A stretch of 64,000 nucleotides of DNA from Pseudarthrobacter sp. GA104. Lineage in GTDB: Bacteria; Actinomycetota; Actinomycetes; Actinomycetales; Micrococcaceae. The stretch is taken from positions 3,224,001-3,288,000 of the forward strand of contig NZ_WOWL01000001.1 in the NCBI RefSeq assembly GCF_009741265.1, written 5' to 3'. Positions 17,278 through 26,121 of the stretch are shown in pieces; the stretch's first letter is position 1, and every line of letters begins with the position of its first letter. The notes beneath the pieces are model-generated. The model saw nothing but the letters and a program-made list of their open reading frames with translations. It was not told the origin of the DNA and ran no database searches. A program made the position numbers and the translations under genes.

Positions 17278-18438
17278 ATGGCAGACAGGCCCCGCAACGG
17301 CCTCTTCGCCTGGATGGGTGCGCCACGGACGCCGCGGCGTCCTGGCCCTGAGGATGGAACGTCACCGGCGGAGTCGATCAAGCAGCCTGCGCGGACCGGC
17401 GGCGCCGTCCTGATGATAGTTTCCCTGGCGCTCACGATCGGCTCGCTGAGCGTTGCCGCGAATACGCCTGGACCCCAGCCTCCAGAAGGGAAAGACACAG
17501 AGCCGGTGACCCAGGCGACTGGCTCGGCGCAGCCCGCTACGGGTGCTGCTTCCCCGGAGCCAACTACTTCTGATCCTGGGCCGCCGCAGCCAATTGCCGA
17601 GGCCGGCTCTCCGGAGCCCACGGCGGAAACCTCATCCCCGGAGCCAACCCAGGACGGCGGGTCCGGGCCGGCTGCCAATACCGAGTCCTCGCCCTCCCTT
17701 GAGGCCCTGCCGGTGGGCGACCTGCCCGGCTGGAGGCAGATCTTTGTTGAGGATTTTACCGACGGGGACGTGCCCCTGGGCGGTTTTCCCGGCATCTACG
17801 GGTCGAGATGGAGCGAGACCTACAAGGACGGCACGCCAGACACCCATGCCAAGACGCAAGAAAAGGCCGCCAGAACGTCCGGCTATTTTCCATCCAAGGT
17901 TTTGAGCGTCCATGACGGCCTCCTGGATATGTACCTGCACTCGGAAAACGGCGTCTCCATGGGTGCGGCACCCTCCCCGAGATTCGACGGCGCTACCCAG
18001 CCGCCGTACAACAGCCAGCTCTACGGACGCTACTCCGTGCGATTCAAGGCCGATTCCCTGCCGGGTTTCAAGGTGGCCTGGCTGCTCTGGCCCGTCAGTA
18101 AGCAGTGGCCGCAGGACGGGGAGGTCGATTTCCCGGAAGGGGACCTGTCCAAAGTCATCTATGCTGCCTTGCACGGCATCGGCCCGGACGGGCACAGATT
18201 CGACGTCTTCCGTCCCAACGTTCCGTTTACGGACTGGCATGTGGCAACCACCGAGTGGAGCCCCGGGCGCATCGAATTCTTCCTTGACGGCAAGTCCATC
18301 GGCGTTGCCACGTCAATGGTCCCGGACAAGCCAATGCGCTACCTCCTGCAGACCGAGTCCTGCCTGACAGGCTGCCCGGCACCCGAGACCAGCGGCCACG
18401 TGTACGTCGACTGGGTGGCCATCTGGGCCAGGAACTAG
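17278..18438 (+). CDS. Membrane-anchored GH16-family glycoside hydrolase
   Basis: 386 residues. One N-terminal membrane segment (~42-62), a ~75-residue Pro/Glu/Thr/Ser linker with repeated SPEPT-like units, then a concanavalin-like GH16 domain (~145-386). The GH16 catalytic signature ExDxxE is present as EVDFPE (Glu282, Asp284, Glu287). Such enzymes cleave beta-glucans or galactans; the exact substrate is not readable. The start at 17278 has GGGAGG seven bases upstream. The single-segment anchor suggests display on the cell surface. Monocistronic; no sugar transporter is nearby. Confidence 0.9.
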   Translation: MADRPRNGLFAWMGAPRTPRRPGPEDGTSPAESIKQPARTGGAVLMIVSLALTIGSLSVAANTPGPQPPEGKDTEPVTQATGSAQPATGAASPEPTTSDPGPPQPIAEAGSPEPTAETSSPEPTQDGGSGPAANTESSPSLEALPVGDLPGWRQIFVEDFTDGDVPLGGFPGIYGSRWSETYKDGTPDTHAKTQEKAARTSGYFPSKVLSVHDGLLDMYLHSENGVSMGAAPSPRFDGATQPPYNSQLYGRYSVRFKADSLPGFKVAWLLWPVSKQWPQDGEVDFPEGDLSKVIYAALHGIGPDGHRFDVFRPNVPFTDWHVATTEWSPGRIEFFLDGKSIGVATSMVPDKPMRYLLQTESCLTGCPAPETSGHVYVDWVAIWARN

Positions 18439-18570
18439 GCACGGCCCGCCCGGGTTTTCCGGCAGGCCCGGCCACCGGCATGCGTGCGGGTCCCGGGAAC
18501 TTCAAGTGCCGGTAGGTACAATCAACGCCTAGAGGAACGCACACTGCTTTGCCGGAGGTACGGAGAAACA

Positions 18571-19386
18571 ATGTCGGAATGGCTCGAAGTCGGCGCGAAC
18601 AACTATGTGCTGGTCACCGAAGGATCGCTGCTGAACACCGGACTGGTGGTGGGATCCGAGCGGGCCATGGTGATCGATACCGGCTGCGGCCCCCGGCAGG
18701 GCCAGGAAATTCTGGACGCGGTGCGGGACAAGACCCAGCTGCCGCTCGTCGTGGTCAACACCCACGCGCATTACGACCATTTCTTCGGCAACGCGGTGTT
18801 TGCGGAGGCCGGCGCCACCGAGTTCTGGGCGCACCAGAACTGCGCCACCGAAATCGAAGAGCGCGGGGACCTCCAGCGCCGCTTCGTGGGGACGCTGGAG
18901 CCGGAGATGTCCACCGGGGAGGGCGAAAACGTGGAGCTCGTGGTCCCCAACGCCATCGTCAAGGACCAGCCGGTGCTGGTTGACCTCGGCGGGCTGACCG
19001 CCACCCTGTTCTACCTGGGCCGCGGCCACACGGACGGCGACCTGCTGGTGGGCACCCCCACCACGCTGTATGTGGGGGACCTGGTGGAGCAGGGCGCGCA
19101 CCCGTCCTTCGAGGACTCCTACCCGGAGGAGTGGGCGGACGTGCTCCGCCACATCTCGGCGCTCCGCCACCGCTACGAGTTCCTGATCCCCGGGCACGGG
19201 AAGCCGTGCAGCGACCAGTTCGTCAAGACCATGGCCCACACGCTGACCACCGCGGTCCGCCAAGCGCGCCAGTCCATCCGCGACACCCCGGACGACGCCA
19301 CCAAGGCCATCCCGGTCCTGCCCTACGGGCCGGAACAGTCCCGCTGGTTCATCAAGCGGCTGCAGGAGACCCGCCGCGAGCACTAG
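18571..19386 (+). CDS. Metallo-beta-lactamase-fold hydrolase
   Basis: 271 residues. Metal ligands HxHxDH at His65-His70 (THAHYDH), a later His in GRGHTDGD, an Asp in VGDLVEQG and a C-terminal His in IPGHGKP. Typical of the generic MBL-fold group that includes quinoprotein-relay and glyoxalase II-like proteins; substrate unknown. The start at 18571 is preceded by GGAGG. No signal peptide, so cytoplasmic. Followed by terminator family copy 2. Confidence 0.9.
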   Translation: MSEWLEVGANNYVLVTEGSLLNTGLVVGSERAMVIDTGCGPRQGQEILDAVRDKTQLPLVVVNTHAHYDHFFGNAVFAEAGATEFWAHQNCATEIEERGDLQRRFVGTLEPEMSTGEGENVELVVPNAIVKDQPVLVDLGGLTATLFYLGRGHTDGDLLVGTPTTLYVGDLVEQGAHPSFEDSYPEEWADVLRHISALRHRYEFLIPGHGKPCSDQFVKTMAHTLTTAVRQARQSIRDTPDDATKAIPVLPYGPEQSRWFIKRLQETRREH

Positions 19387-19400
19387 CCAAAGTAGAACGT

Positions 19401-19427
19401 ACGACGGCGGCCGCGTGCCGCCGTCGT
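19401..19427 (+). terminator. Hairpin terminator (family copy 2)
   Basis: ACGACGGCGGC (19401-19411) pairs with 19417-19427 across the loop CGCGT, the same core and loop as at 10969. It lies 15 bases after the MBL-fold gene stop. Confidence 0.85.
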
Positions 19428-19506
19428 TCGCCTTGTGTTTCGCAGGGGGGACCTTCAGCCCGGCAGCCCGGCGTTTTCCCAGCCCGCCCCGCCTAGGATG
19501 TTCCCC

Positions 19507-20439
19507 ATGAAGGTTGCCCGAGAGGCGAACTCCGCTGCCGTGGTGATAAACGCCGGGGCGCGCCTGGGAGCGGCGGCGCCCGAGCTGGCGGTGGACACCC
19601 TGCAGAGGGCCGGCCTGCCCGTCTCCTCCGTGCACCACGTGCTGTCCGGCGCGGAGCTGCCCGGAATCCTTGACCGGGTGGTGGCCGACGGACACGACCT
19701 GGTGGTGGTTGGCGGCGGTGACGGAACGGTGTCCTGTGCCGCCGGCCGGCTCGCCGGGACCGGAATCGTGCTCGGCGTCCTGCCGCTGGGCACCGCAAAC
19801 GACCTTGCCCGCACGCTGGAGATCCCGGGCGATCTTGCCGGCGCCTGCGCCGCGCTCGCCGGCGGCAAGGTGGTGGACATCGACCTGGGGCGGGCGAACG
19901 GCCAGCCCTTCCTGAACGTCGCGTCCGTTGGCCTGTCGGTCGGGGTCACCGAGACCCTCAGCCCCCGCCTGAAGCGGTACCTCGGTCCGGCCGCCTACGC
20001 CGTGGCCGCCGTGCGCGCCTACGCCCGCCACCGGCCGTTCCGGGCCCGGCTCGAGTTCCCGGAGGGGGACCATGGCACGCTGGAGCTCGAGGACATGCTG
20101 CAGGTGGCGGTGGGCAACGGCCGCCACTACGGCGGCGGCAACACGGTCTCGCCGACGGCCGGGATTGACGACCACCTCCTGGATATCTACGCCATCCCCG
20201 GGGCGCCGCTCCGCGAGCACGTGCGGATCGCACGGCTGCTGAAGGACGGCAGCTTTGTGGAGCGCCACGGCGTGCACCACCTGACCACCCGGCGGGTCCG
20301 GCTGGTTACCGAGCCGCCCATGCCCGTGAATCTCGACGGCGAGATCGCCACGGCCACGCCCGCCGACTTCACCATCGAGCGCAATGCCGTGCACGTTGTG
20401 GTGCCGGAAAGCAGCACCAGTGCCCGGTTCGATGGCTAG
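19507..20439 (+). CDS. Diacylglycerol/lipid kinase-family protein
   Basis: 310 residues. The DAGK catalytic motif VVVGGGDGTVS is followed by VLPLGTANDLART, which forms the nucleotide site; the C-terminal half carries the lipid-binding beta domain (YGGGNTVSPTAGIDD). It phosphorylates a lipid such as diacylglycerol using ATP. The start at 19507 is favoured by AGGA nine bases upstream; ATG at 19498 is too close to that site. It overlaps the next gene by eight bases, suggesting coupled translation with a secreted esterase-like protein. Confidence 0.92.
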   Translation: MKVAREANSAAVVINAGARLGAAAPELAVDTLQRAGLPVSSVHHVLSGAELPGILDRVVADGHDLVVVGGGDGTVSCAAGRLAGTGIVLGVLPLGTANDLARTLEIPGDLAGACAALAGGKVVDIDLGRANGQPFLNVASVGLSVGVTETLSPRLKRYLGPAAYAVAAVRAYARHRPFRARLEFPEGDHGTLELEDMLQVAVGNGRHYGGGNTVSPTAGIDDHLLDIYAIPGAPLREHVRIARLLKDGSFVERHGVHHLTTRRVRLVTEPPMPVNLDGEIATATPADFTIERNAVHVVVPESSTSARFDG

Positions 20440-21280
20440 CGGGCCGCGCCGGCCGGCCGGCGGTGCCTTCAGGTCCAGGCAGGAATGGCTCAAGTACGGC
20501 GGACTTTTTGTGCTGGCCGTGCTGGCGTTCGGGGTGGCTGCCATTGCCCTGATGGGACCCCCGAACCCGGACGAAGCGGGCCCGGCGGCCGCAAGCCCCG
20601 CGGCCGCCGCGCCGACAATTACAGCTTCCGTGGCGCCGACACCCAGCGGTACCGCCGCGCCTGCAACGGGCGGAACGCCGGGAATTGAGCTGCCCGCCGA
20701 GCCCGTCCTGCTGATTCTTGGCGATTCGTACACGGCCGGGGTGGGTGCGGACCAGCCGGACCAGGGGTGGGCGTACCTGGTTGCCGCGGAGCTCGGCTAC
20801 CCCGCCACGGTGGACGGCGCGGGCGGAACCGGGTTCGCCTGGGGCGGCGGGGCGCAGGACGACGGGGGTGAAGAGTACGAAGTCCGGCTGCGGAAGATCG
20901 CCGGCAATGCCGCCTTCGTGCCCAACGTCCTGGTGCTGCAGGGCGGACAGAACGATTCCGCCGTCGCTAATCCGGCTGAAGTGGAAGCCGCCACTGCCCA
21001 GACCATCGAGGCGGCCCGGAGGTTCTGGCCGGGTGTCCAGGTGGTGGTGCTCGGGCCGTCGGCTCCGCAGCCCCTGGCGGAGGGACTGCGCGGCGTGAAC
21101 AGCGCCGTCCGGGCCGGTGCCGCGGCAGCCAACGCACCCTTTATCGACGCCGTCGAGGGCAACTGGTTCACGGGCGCCAACAGTCCGGGCTTCGACGCCG
21201 ACGGCGCCCACCCCAACACCGCCGGCCACGCCTACATCGCCGGGAAGTTCCTGGAGTCCTGGGCGGGCCTGACGCGGTAA
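20432..21280 (+). CDS. Membrane-anchored SGNH/GDSL hydrolase
   Basis: 282 residues. One N-terminal membrane segment (YGGLFVLAVLAFGVAAIALM), an Ala/Pro/Thr linker, then an SGNH domain: GDSYTAG (nucleophile Ser), GGTGF, QGGQND, and the Asp/His pair in DADGAHPNTAGH. Expected to be an extracytoplasmic esterase or acyl hydrolase. The start at 20432 overlaps the lipid-kinase stop by eight bases; there is no strong ribosome-binding site, consistent with coupling. A second, unrelated SGNH protein lies at 22208-23149. Confidence 0.88.
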   Translation: MASGPRRPAGGAFRSRQEWLKYGGLFVLAVLAFGVAAIALMGPPNPDEAGPAAASPAAAAPTITASVAPTPSGTAAPATGGTPGIELPAEPVLLILGDSYTAGVGADQPDQGWAYLVAAELGYPATVDGAGGTGFAWGGGAQDDGGEEYEVRLRKIAGNAAFVPNVLVLQGGQNDSAVANPAEVEAATAQTIEAARRFWPGVQVVVLGPSAPQPLAEGLRGVNSAVRAGAAAANAPFIDAVEGNWFTGANSPGFDADGAHPNTAGHAYIAGKFLESWAGLTR

Positions 21281-21395
21281 GCCGGGCGGGTGCCGCCAGG
21301 GCTGCCGACGCCGCCCCGAACCACGTGGTGCGGAATTTGTAAAACGAGTAGGAAATACGCAGGCGCCGAAGCGTGGGGATGCGTAGAGTCTGCGC

Positions 21396-21536
21396 ATGGC
21401 CAATGTAATTGAACGAAAGCACGGTCGCCGCAGGGGGCCGGGTCCGGCCAAAGGTGGTCGCCAGCCGCTGTTTATCTTTGGTGTCGTCCTGGCGGTGGTC
21501 CTGGTTCTGGCCGCCTACGTCCTGATGCGTGGCTGA
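21396..21536 (+). CDS. Small single-span membrane protein
   Basis: 46 residues beginning MANVIERKHGRRRGPGPAKG. A strongly basic N-terminal half is followed by one membrane segment (LFIFGVVLAVVLVLAAYVLM) ending RG. The positive-inside layout puts the basic part in the cytoplasm. Clean start and stop, with composition unlike shadow frames. The family is unknown to me; such basic-tail single-span proteins are common in actinobacteria. Confidence 0.7.
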   Translation: MANVIERKHGRRRGPGPAKGGRQPLFIFGVVLAVVLVLAAYVLMRG

Positions 21537-21592
21537 GCCGATGCATGTCCCAACCACGGCATAACCCGCTTGGGATTCTCCTGCGACGGTCC

Positions 21593-22066
21593 TTACTTAC
21601 CGGAGATCGGCCTCTGCAGGCTGACTTGAGCCTGCTTCAGCAGATCCGGGGCCGCGCAGAAGAGGCGCTCAAGCTTCGGGCCGAGCTTCGAGGCTTCCAC
21701 CCGTGCTTTGGCAGTGCACCCTGCACGCACCAGCAATTCCAGCTCCCGGCAGTGCGTTTCTGCCTCCAAGGCGCCCGTCATAGACGAGGTGATCCTCAAA
21801 CTGACCAGGGCATCCAAGACCACGTCCGGGTCTTCGTCGTCCAGGGCCAGGAGGATGCGGGACCAGCGGCCAGGAATCATGCTCAGGTAGTCAGACAGAA
21901 ATCTGAGCGCGATTTCCGGGCTGAGATCGTCGCCAATTTCCATGATCGGCGCGAGGTCGAACGCTGGCGCGTGCCCAGCCGTTCGTGCCCCCAGGCCTGA
22001 GCTGCCCGCATTAACCGTCTGCGGGACCTGGAGCTCACCGGACACGATTTTCACGTCGATAACCAT
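21593..22066 (-). CDS. HPt-like protein lacking the phosphorylatable histidine
   Basis: 157 residues from the ATG at 22066 (MVIDVKIVSGELQ). The central part, with FLSDYLSMIPGRWSRILLAL and EAETHCRELELLVRAG, has the helical spacing of a histidine phosphotransfer domain. At the place where HPt proteins have His-x-Leu-Lys-x-Ser, this one reads VSLRITSS. The His is therefore replaced by Val, and phosphotransfer is not expected. Possible role: a non-catalytic docking or inhibitory HPt. No kinase gene is adjacent. The assignment is by pattern and is moderate. An upstream extension to 22144 is open but Arg-rich. Confidence 0.6.
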   Translation of the reverse strand: MVIDVKIVSGELQVPQTVNAGSSGLGARTAGHAPAFDLAPIMEIGDDLSPEIALRFLSDYLSMIPGRWSRILLALDDEDPDVVLDALVSLRITSSMTGALEAETHCRELELLVRAGCTAKARVEASKLGPKLERLFCAAPDLLKQAQVSLQRPISGK

Positions 22067-22207
22067 GAGGTTTACCCCGTTCAAGTGACGGGCCGAGCCA
22101 CAGCGGCTCGGCCGAACCACTTGATTCTGGCGGTCCACCGTCAAGAAAGCTCTGCTCCAGAATCAACATTTCATCAATTCTTGGCCGATCGGTGGTGCGG
22201 CGCCCCG

Positions 22208-23149
22208 TCAGTTGCTGAGGGCGGGGATTTTCGCTTCGCGGAGGATGGCGTCAGCGTAGCCCAGGGCGTAGCCGGTGGCATTCGGGTGGAAGCTCATGCC
22301 GCTGAAGGGGTCGGCCGGGTCGAAAAAGAACCAGGAGCCGGGCAGGCCGACGCCGTGTCCCCCGAACTCGTCGGTGACGCTGACGTAGACGGTTCCGGGG
22401 GACTTCTTGGCCGCGTCCTTGATGGCCTTGTTCAGGGTGTCCGTGCCTTTGTTGAAGACCTTCGCCGCTTCGTTGGTGATGTAGCCGTTGGCTCCGACTT
22501 CCGGGGAGAACAGGTGCGGATAGCCCAGTGCCACGATTCTGGCATTCGGTGCCTGGGCGCGGATGGCTGCGTAGGCAGCGGTCAGGGCCGGGAGGACCAC
22601 GGCCTGGGCAACGGCTTCCGCGGCCTTCACCTCCGCCGCGCAAACCTCCAGGGGGCGCAGCATGCAGGCCCCGAGCAGGTTCCCGAACCCGACGTCGTTC
22701 CCGCCGGCTGTGATGGTCACCAGGTCCGTTTCCGCGTTCAGGACGCCGGCGGCGGATGCCACCTGGACCTGCAGGGGCACCATGGCGGCGGTCCAGCCGG
22801 CGCAGGCTGCGTTGGCCGTGAGCTGCACGTGGTCCTGGGTGTCCAGCACATCGGCGTAGCCAGGCGATGACTGGTAGCACGGCTGCAGCTCGGCGGGGTA
22901 GAGGGGAGAGACGGTGACAGACGGGGAAGCGCCGATGCCGGAGGTATAGGAATCCCCCAGGGCGACGTAGTCCAGCGGTGCCGCGTCCTGGGCGGCTGCC
23001 GGCGCAGCGACGGAGCCGGCCAGCAGTCCGGCGATGACGGCGGCCAGCAAACCCATGCGCCCCGCACTGCCCCTTCGGGTGCGGGCGCGTGGGCTTGCCC
23101 CTGGCTCAGAATGCGTGATCCGGATTTCCCTAGGCGATGTGTTCTTCAC
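22208..23149 (-). CDS. Secreted SGNH/GDSL lipase
   Basis: 313 residues. Signal peptide with a long n-region and hydrophobic core (LLAAVIAGLLAGSVAAPAAAQ, cleavage after AAA or AQ). SGNH blocks: ALGDSYTSGIG (Ser), TITAGGNDVGF (Gly, Asn), and the C-terminal FHPNATGYALGYAD (His). Four or more cysteines probably form disulphides, as in the Streptomyces lipase group. Exported esterase or lipase acting on acyl lipids. Divergent from the PAS-EAL gene; a palindrome lies in the shared intergenic region. Confidence 0.93.
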   Translation of the reverse strand: MKNTSPREIRITHSEPGASPRARTRRGSAGRMGLLAAVIAGLLAGSVAAPAAAQDAAPLDYVALGDSYTSGIGASPSVTVSPLYPAELQPCYQSSPGYADVLDTQDHVQLTANAACAGWTAAMVPLQVQVASAAGVLNAETDLVTITAGGNDVGFGNLLGACMLRPLEVCAAEVKAAEAVAQAVVLPALTAAYAAIRAQAPNARIVALGYPHLFSPEVGANGYITNEAAKVFNKGTDTLNKAIKDAAKKSPGTVYVSVTDEFGGHGVGLPGSWFFFDPADPFSGMSFHPNATGYALGYADAILREAKIPALSN

Positions 23150-23285
23150 GGTTCTTCTCCCTGGCGTATTGCCAGGTGCCGTGGCTCCTGGCTTCTGGCT
23201 TGTGTGTCGAGCGGTCCGCCCGGCCCTACCTCCATGGCGTTACTACAGCGTTACGGGCACAGGCATGCCGTCAGGCTATATTGAG

Positions 23286-23305
23286 TTACTAAACATGTTT
23301 GGTAA
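23286..23305. promoter_or_regulatory. 20-base near-perfect palindrome
   Basis: TTACTAAACATGTTTGGTAA: nine of ten positions in each arm pair, centred on AAACATGTTT. It sits between the divergent secreted-lipase and PAS-EAL genes, the expected place for an operator. The cognate regulator is unknown. The rest of 23150-23441 has no gene. Confidence 0.65.
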
Positions 23306-23441
23306 TTGGTCTCCGGGGGGAACCATGGCTCCAGTCAGCAGTGTCCGCGTTTCGACCTTTCAGTCATTCCGGTACGTCTACGGTGCCAAAGCGGGACCGG
23401 CCAATCCTGAGGCCGGCACGGGGAAACCCTGAGGTGCCCTG

Positions 23442-24890
23442 ATGCGGAAGCCCCCGCCGGCCGGCAGTCCCCGACCGGCGAAGAATGATTCTTCCCGCTC
23501 CCCGGTCCCCGGCGGGCAGGCACAGCTTCGGCCCTCCCCGTTGCGGCCATGGATGTTGTACTCCTGCTTCCTGGCCGGCCTGATCCTCGCGCTTGGCGTC
23601 TCGGCGGTCCTGCTCAGGGAACCGTGGGGAGTGGTTGTGCTCGCCGCCGTGATTGCGCCGGTTGCTGTCTACTTGGTGTGGGCGCTGCTGCGCATACAGA
23701 GCAGGAAATCCTCCGCCGCGTCCGGAGCGTCCCATCTCCTGGAAGCTGTGCTGGCCACCAGCAGGGAATGGCTGTGGACCATCGGCCCGGACGGCAGGTT
23801 CACCTTTTCCGGGCCAATGTCCCGGGAGCTCCTCGGGTATGACCCCTCCGAACTCATCGGCCAGCACTACAGCCAGATCATCGAACCCGATGACCTGGCC
23901 CGGGCGCTGCAGGACAGGGTGGGTCTGGAGGGCCCTGACGCTTCATGGTGCGGTCTCGTGACCACCTGCCGGCACCGGGACGGCCGCCGGGTCCTTGTTG
24001 AGGTTTCCGGCAGGTCGATCTTTGACGGGCAGGGGCAAGTGTGCGGCTTCGAGGGGACCACGCGAGCCCTGGACACGCCCCCGGCCCATGACGCTGCGGC
24101 CGAAGAAGCCTTCGCCGGGGTAGAAGCCATGCTTTCCTCCCGCACTTTGTTGACGGCCTTCCAGCCCATCCGCGCTTCGGACTCCGGCGCTGTGATCGGG
24201 GCGGAGGCGCTGACGAGGTTCCTGAGCGCTGACGATCCCGGGATGTCCCCGGAGGCCTGGTTTGCTGAGGCCGCCTCTGTGGGGCTGGGTGTTGACCTGG
24301 AAATAATTGCGCTTCAGTCGGCCCTGATTGCCGCGGAGTCCCTGCCGGAAGACCTCTACGTGGCCGTCAACCTTTCCCCCGGGGCGTGCCTTGATAATCG
24401 GGTGGCCGGTCTCCTGCTGGGCTGCGGCATTCCACTGGGGCGCATTGTGCTGGAACTGACGGAGCACCACGAAGTGGCCGACTACGGCCAACTTGGAGGA
24501 GTGCTGGCTCCACTGCGGAGCGCGGGTTTGAGGATTGCTATAGATGACGCCGGTGCAGGGTTCGCTTCCATGCGCCACATCGTTGAACTCAGGCCAGACC
24601 TGATTAAGCTCGACCGGAAGGTCATCACCGGCATCAACGCCGACGCGGGCCTGCAGGCTTTGGGCGCCGCCATGGTCGGCTTCGCCCGGGAGATCGGTGC
24701 TTCCCTCGTTGCCGAAGGGATTGAAACCGAGGCTGAACTTGCGGCCGTGCGGAAGCTGGGCATGGGTGCAGGCCAAGGTTACCTGCTGGGCAGGCCCACT
24801 GTGGCCACGGAGGAATGGAAACAGTGGTCCAGGGCGGGCTCAAACCGCAACCCCTCCACCCGCCCGGCGGGACGGCACGAACGTCCGTAA
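23442..24890 (+). CDS. Membrane-associated PAS-EAL c-di-GMP phosphodiesterase
   Basis: 482 residues. Two hydrophobic segments near the N-terminus (about 35-75: LYSCFLAGLILALGVSAVLL and VVVLAAVIAPVAVYLVWALL), a PAS domain (~95-205), and an EAL domain (~225-465). The EAL residues are complete: AEALTRF, AVNLSP, LELTE, IDDAGAGF, IKLDR, AEGIET and GQGYLLGRP. Predicted to hydrolyse c-di-GMP in response to a signal sensed by the PAS domain at the membrane. The domain is close to the degenerate EAL protein at 1844, which looks like a diverged paralogue. The start has GAGGTG seven bases upstream. Confidence 0.92.
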   Translation: MRKPPPAGSPRPAKNDSSRSPVPGGQAQLRPSPLRPWMLYSCFLAGLILALGVSAVLLREPWGVVVLAAVIAPVAVYLVWALLRIQSRKSSAASGASHLLEAVLATSREWLWTIGPDGRFTFSGPMSRELLGYDPSELIGQHYSQIIEPDDLARALQDRVGLEGPDASWCGLVTTCRHRDGRRVLVEVSGRSIFDGQGQVCGFEGTTRALDTPPAHDAAAEEAFAGVEAMLSSRTLLTAFQPIRASDSGAVIGAEALTRFLSADDPGMSPEAWFAEAASVGLGVDLEIIALQSALIAAESLPEDLYVAVNLSPGACLDNRVAGLLLGCGIPLGRIVLELTEHHEVADYGQLGGVLAPLRSAGLRIAIDDAGAGFASMRHIVELRPDLIKLDRKVITGINADAGLQALGAAMVGFAREIGASLVAEGIETEAELAAVRKLGMGAGQGYLLGRPTVATEEWKQWSRAGSNRNPSTRPAGRHERP

Positions 24891-24939
24891 CCTTCGGGGA
24901 CCACCCATCCCTGAGCCATGGTGGTGCGAATCACAGGAA

Positions 24940-24963
24940 GACCACCGAACCTCCTCGGTGGTC
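24940..24963. terminator. Hairpin between PAS-EAL and CHRD genes
   Basis: GACCACCGA (24940-24948) pairs with TCGGTGGTC (24955-24963) across a six-base loop. It is 50 bases after the PAS-EAL stop and 18 bases before the next start, so it could be a terminator or a leader structure. Confidence 0.5.
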
Positions 24964-24981
24964 CCTGGTAGGGAGCAGAAA

Positions 24982-25680
24982 ATGAACAGAAATTCCAAGC
25001 TGGCTATTGGCGGCGCGGCAGCAGCTGTACTCACAGTGGTATCCCTTGGTGCAGGCCCGGTTCTGGCCAATAACGGAAAGTCACCGGACAAGTCCGTCAC
25101 GCTCACGGCTGTGCTCAGCGAACTGAACGGTTCCGGCGCATCCGGCACCGCGACGGCCGTGGTGAAGAACCAGAAAATCGAACACATCGAGGTCCACGCC
25201 GAGGGCCTGACACCGGACGCACCCCACGCCCAGCACATCCATTACGGCAATGACGCACTGAACGAGTGCCCCACCCTTGCCCAGGACTCGAACCGGGACG
25301 GGCGCATCAACACTGTTGAAGGGATACCGGCCTACGGCCCGGTGGTGGTATCGCTGAACACCACGGGGGACACCACCCCGGCCAGCTTCCTCGATGTGGC
25401 CCGCTTCCCTGTCTCCAGCGACGGGATCTTCAGCTACAGCCGGGACAATATCGAATTCACCGATGTGGCCGGAACGGGCTACCCCGGTGCCGGCGGGCTC
25501 GGCACGGCCAAGCAGATCGCGGATTCCATCCGGGAAGGCGAAGGCGTCCTGGTCATCCACGGGCTGGACTACGACGGCAACGGAACTTACAACTTCAGCG
25601 ACCCCGAAGGCGCAAGCGAGCTGAACGGTGCCTTGCCTGCCGAAGCCACCGATCCGGCGGTGTGCGGCGTCCTGCGCTGA
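24982..25680 (+). CDS. Secreted CHRD-domain-like protein
   Basis: 232 residues. A Sec signal peptide (AIGGAAAAVLTVVSLGAGPVLA) leads into a domain resembling CHRD: VTLTAVLSELNGSGASGTATAVV at its start, a central HAEGLTPDAPHAQHIHYG, and the C-terminal VLVIHGLDYDGNGTY. An Asp-rich NRDGRIN stretch may bind metal. CHRD domains are extracellular and of uncertain function. Start at 24982 chosen for the signal peptide and GGGAG upstream; a longer frame from 24697 overlaps the preceding gene and was not used. Confidence 0.85.
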   Translation: MNRNSKLAIGGAAAAVLTVVSLGAGPVLANNGKSPDKSVTLTAVLSELNGSGASGTATAVVKNQKIEHIEVHAEGLTPDAPHAQHIHYGNDALNECPTLAQDSNRDGRINTVEGIPAYGPVVVSLNTTGDTTPASFLDVARFPVSSDGIFSYSRDNIEFTDVAGTGYPGAGGLGTAKQIADSIREGEGVLVIHGLDYDGNGTYNFSDPEGASELNGALPAEATDPAVCGVLR

Positions 25681-25693
25681 TCCCCTGACCGGA

Positions 25694-25717
25694 CTGGCCG
25701 CTGCTGGGGGCGGCCAG
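25694..25717 (+). terminator. Hairpin after the CHRD gene
   Basis: CTGGCCGC (25694-25701) pairs with GCGGCCAG (25710-25717). It lies 14 bases after the stop, between convergent genes. Confidence 0.5.
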
Positions 25718-25761
25718 ATCCAGAAAGACCCCTTTCGGCAAACTCCGTATCCCCGGGAAAT

Positions 25762-26001
25762 TCACCCTGCGTCGTTGGCCCGGAAAGCTCTTAGCGCATC
25801 GTCTCTAATCCATTTCCTGGTCAGGAAGACGTCCAAAGAACAGGCCGCCAGGAGAGTGGCCCAGGAGACCCATAAAGGTGCAAGGCCCGCAAAAACCAAT
25901 GCCATGACTGCAAGGACCAAGGCACCGGACGCATAGTTGTAAATTCGCCGTCTCGAAGTGGCATCAAGGGCATCTTGCCGCTCGCGAAAATAGTTCAGCA
26001 T
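25762..26001 (-). CDS. Small two-span membrane protein
   Basis: 79 residues. A charged N-terminus (MLNYFRERQDALDATSRRR) is followed by two hydrophobic segments (ASGALVLAVMALVFAGLA and WVSWATLLAACSLDVFL) and a short basic tail. GGAGGA seven bases before the ATG is a strong ribosome-binding site. Unknown function; composition and start site support a real gene. Confidence 0.75.
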   Translation of the reverse strand: MLNYFRERQDALDATSRRRIYNYASGALVLAVMALVFAGLAPLWVSWATLLAACSLDVFLTRKWIRDDALRAFRANDAG

Positions 26002-26121
26002 TGAGTTCCTCCGGGGAATCTAACGGCAATATCTGTCATCGTAACGGCACACTCCAGGCACGGGTCCGGGGAGCATACTTGAGATTGGGGGGACAGCAGG
26101 ATTTCTCAGTGAGGAGAAGCC

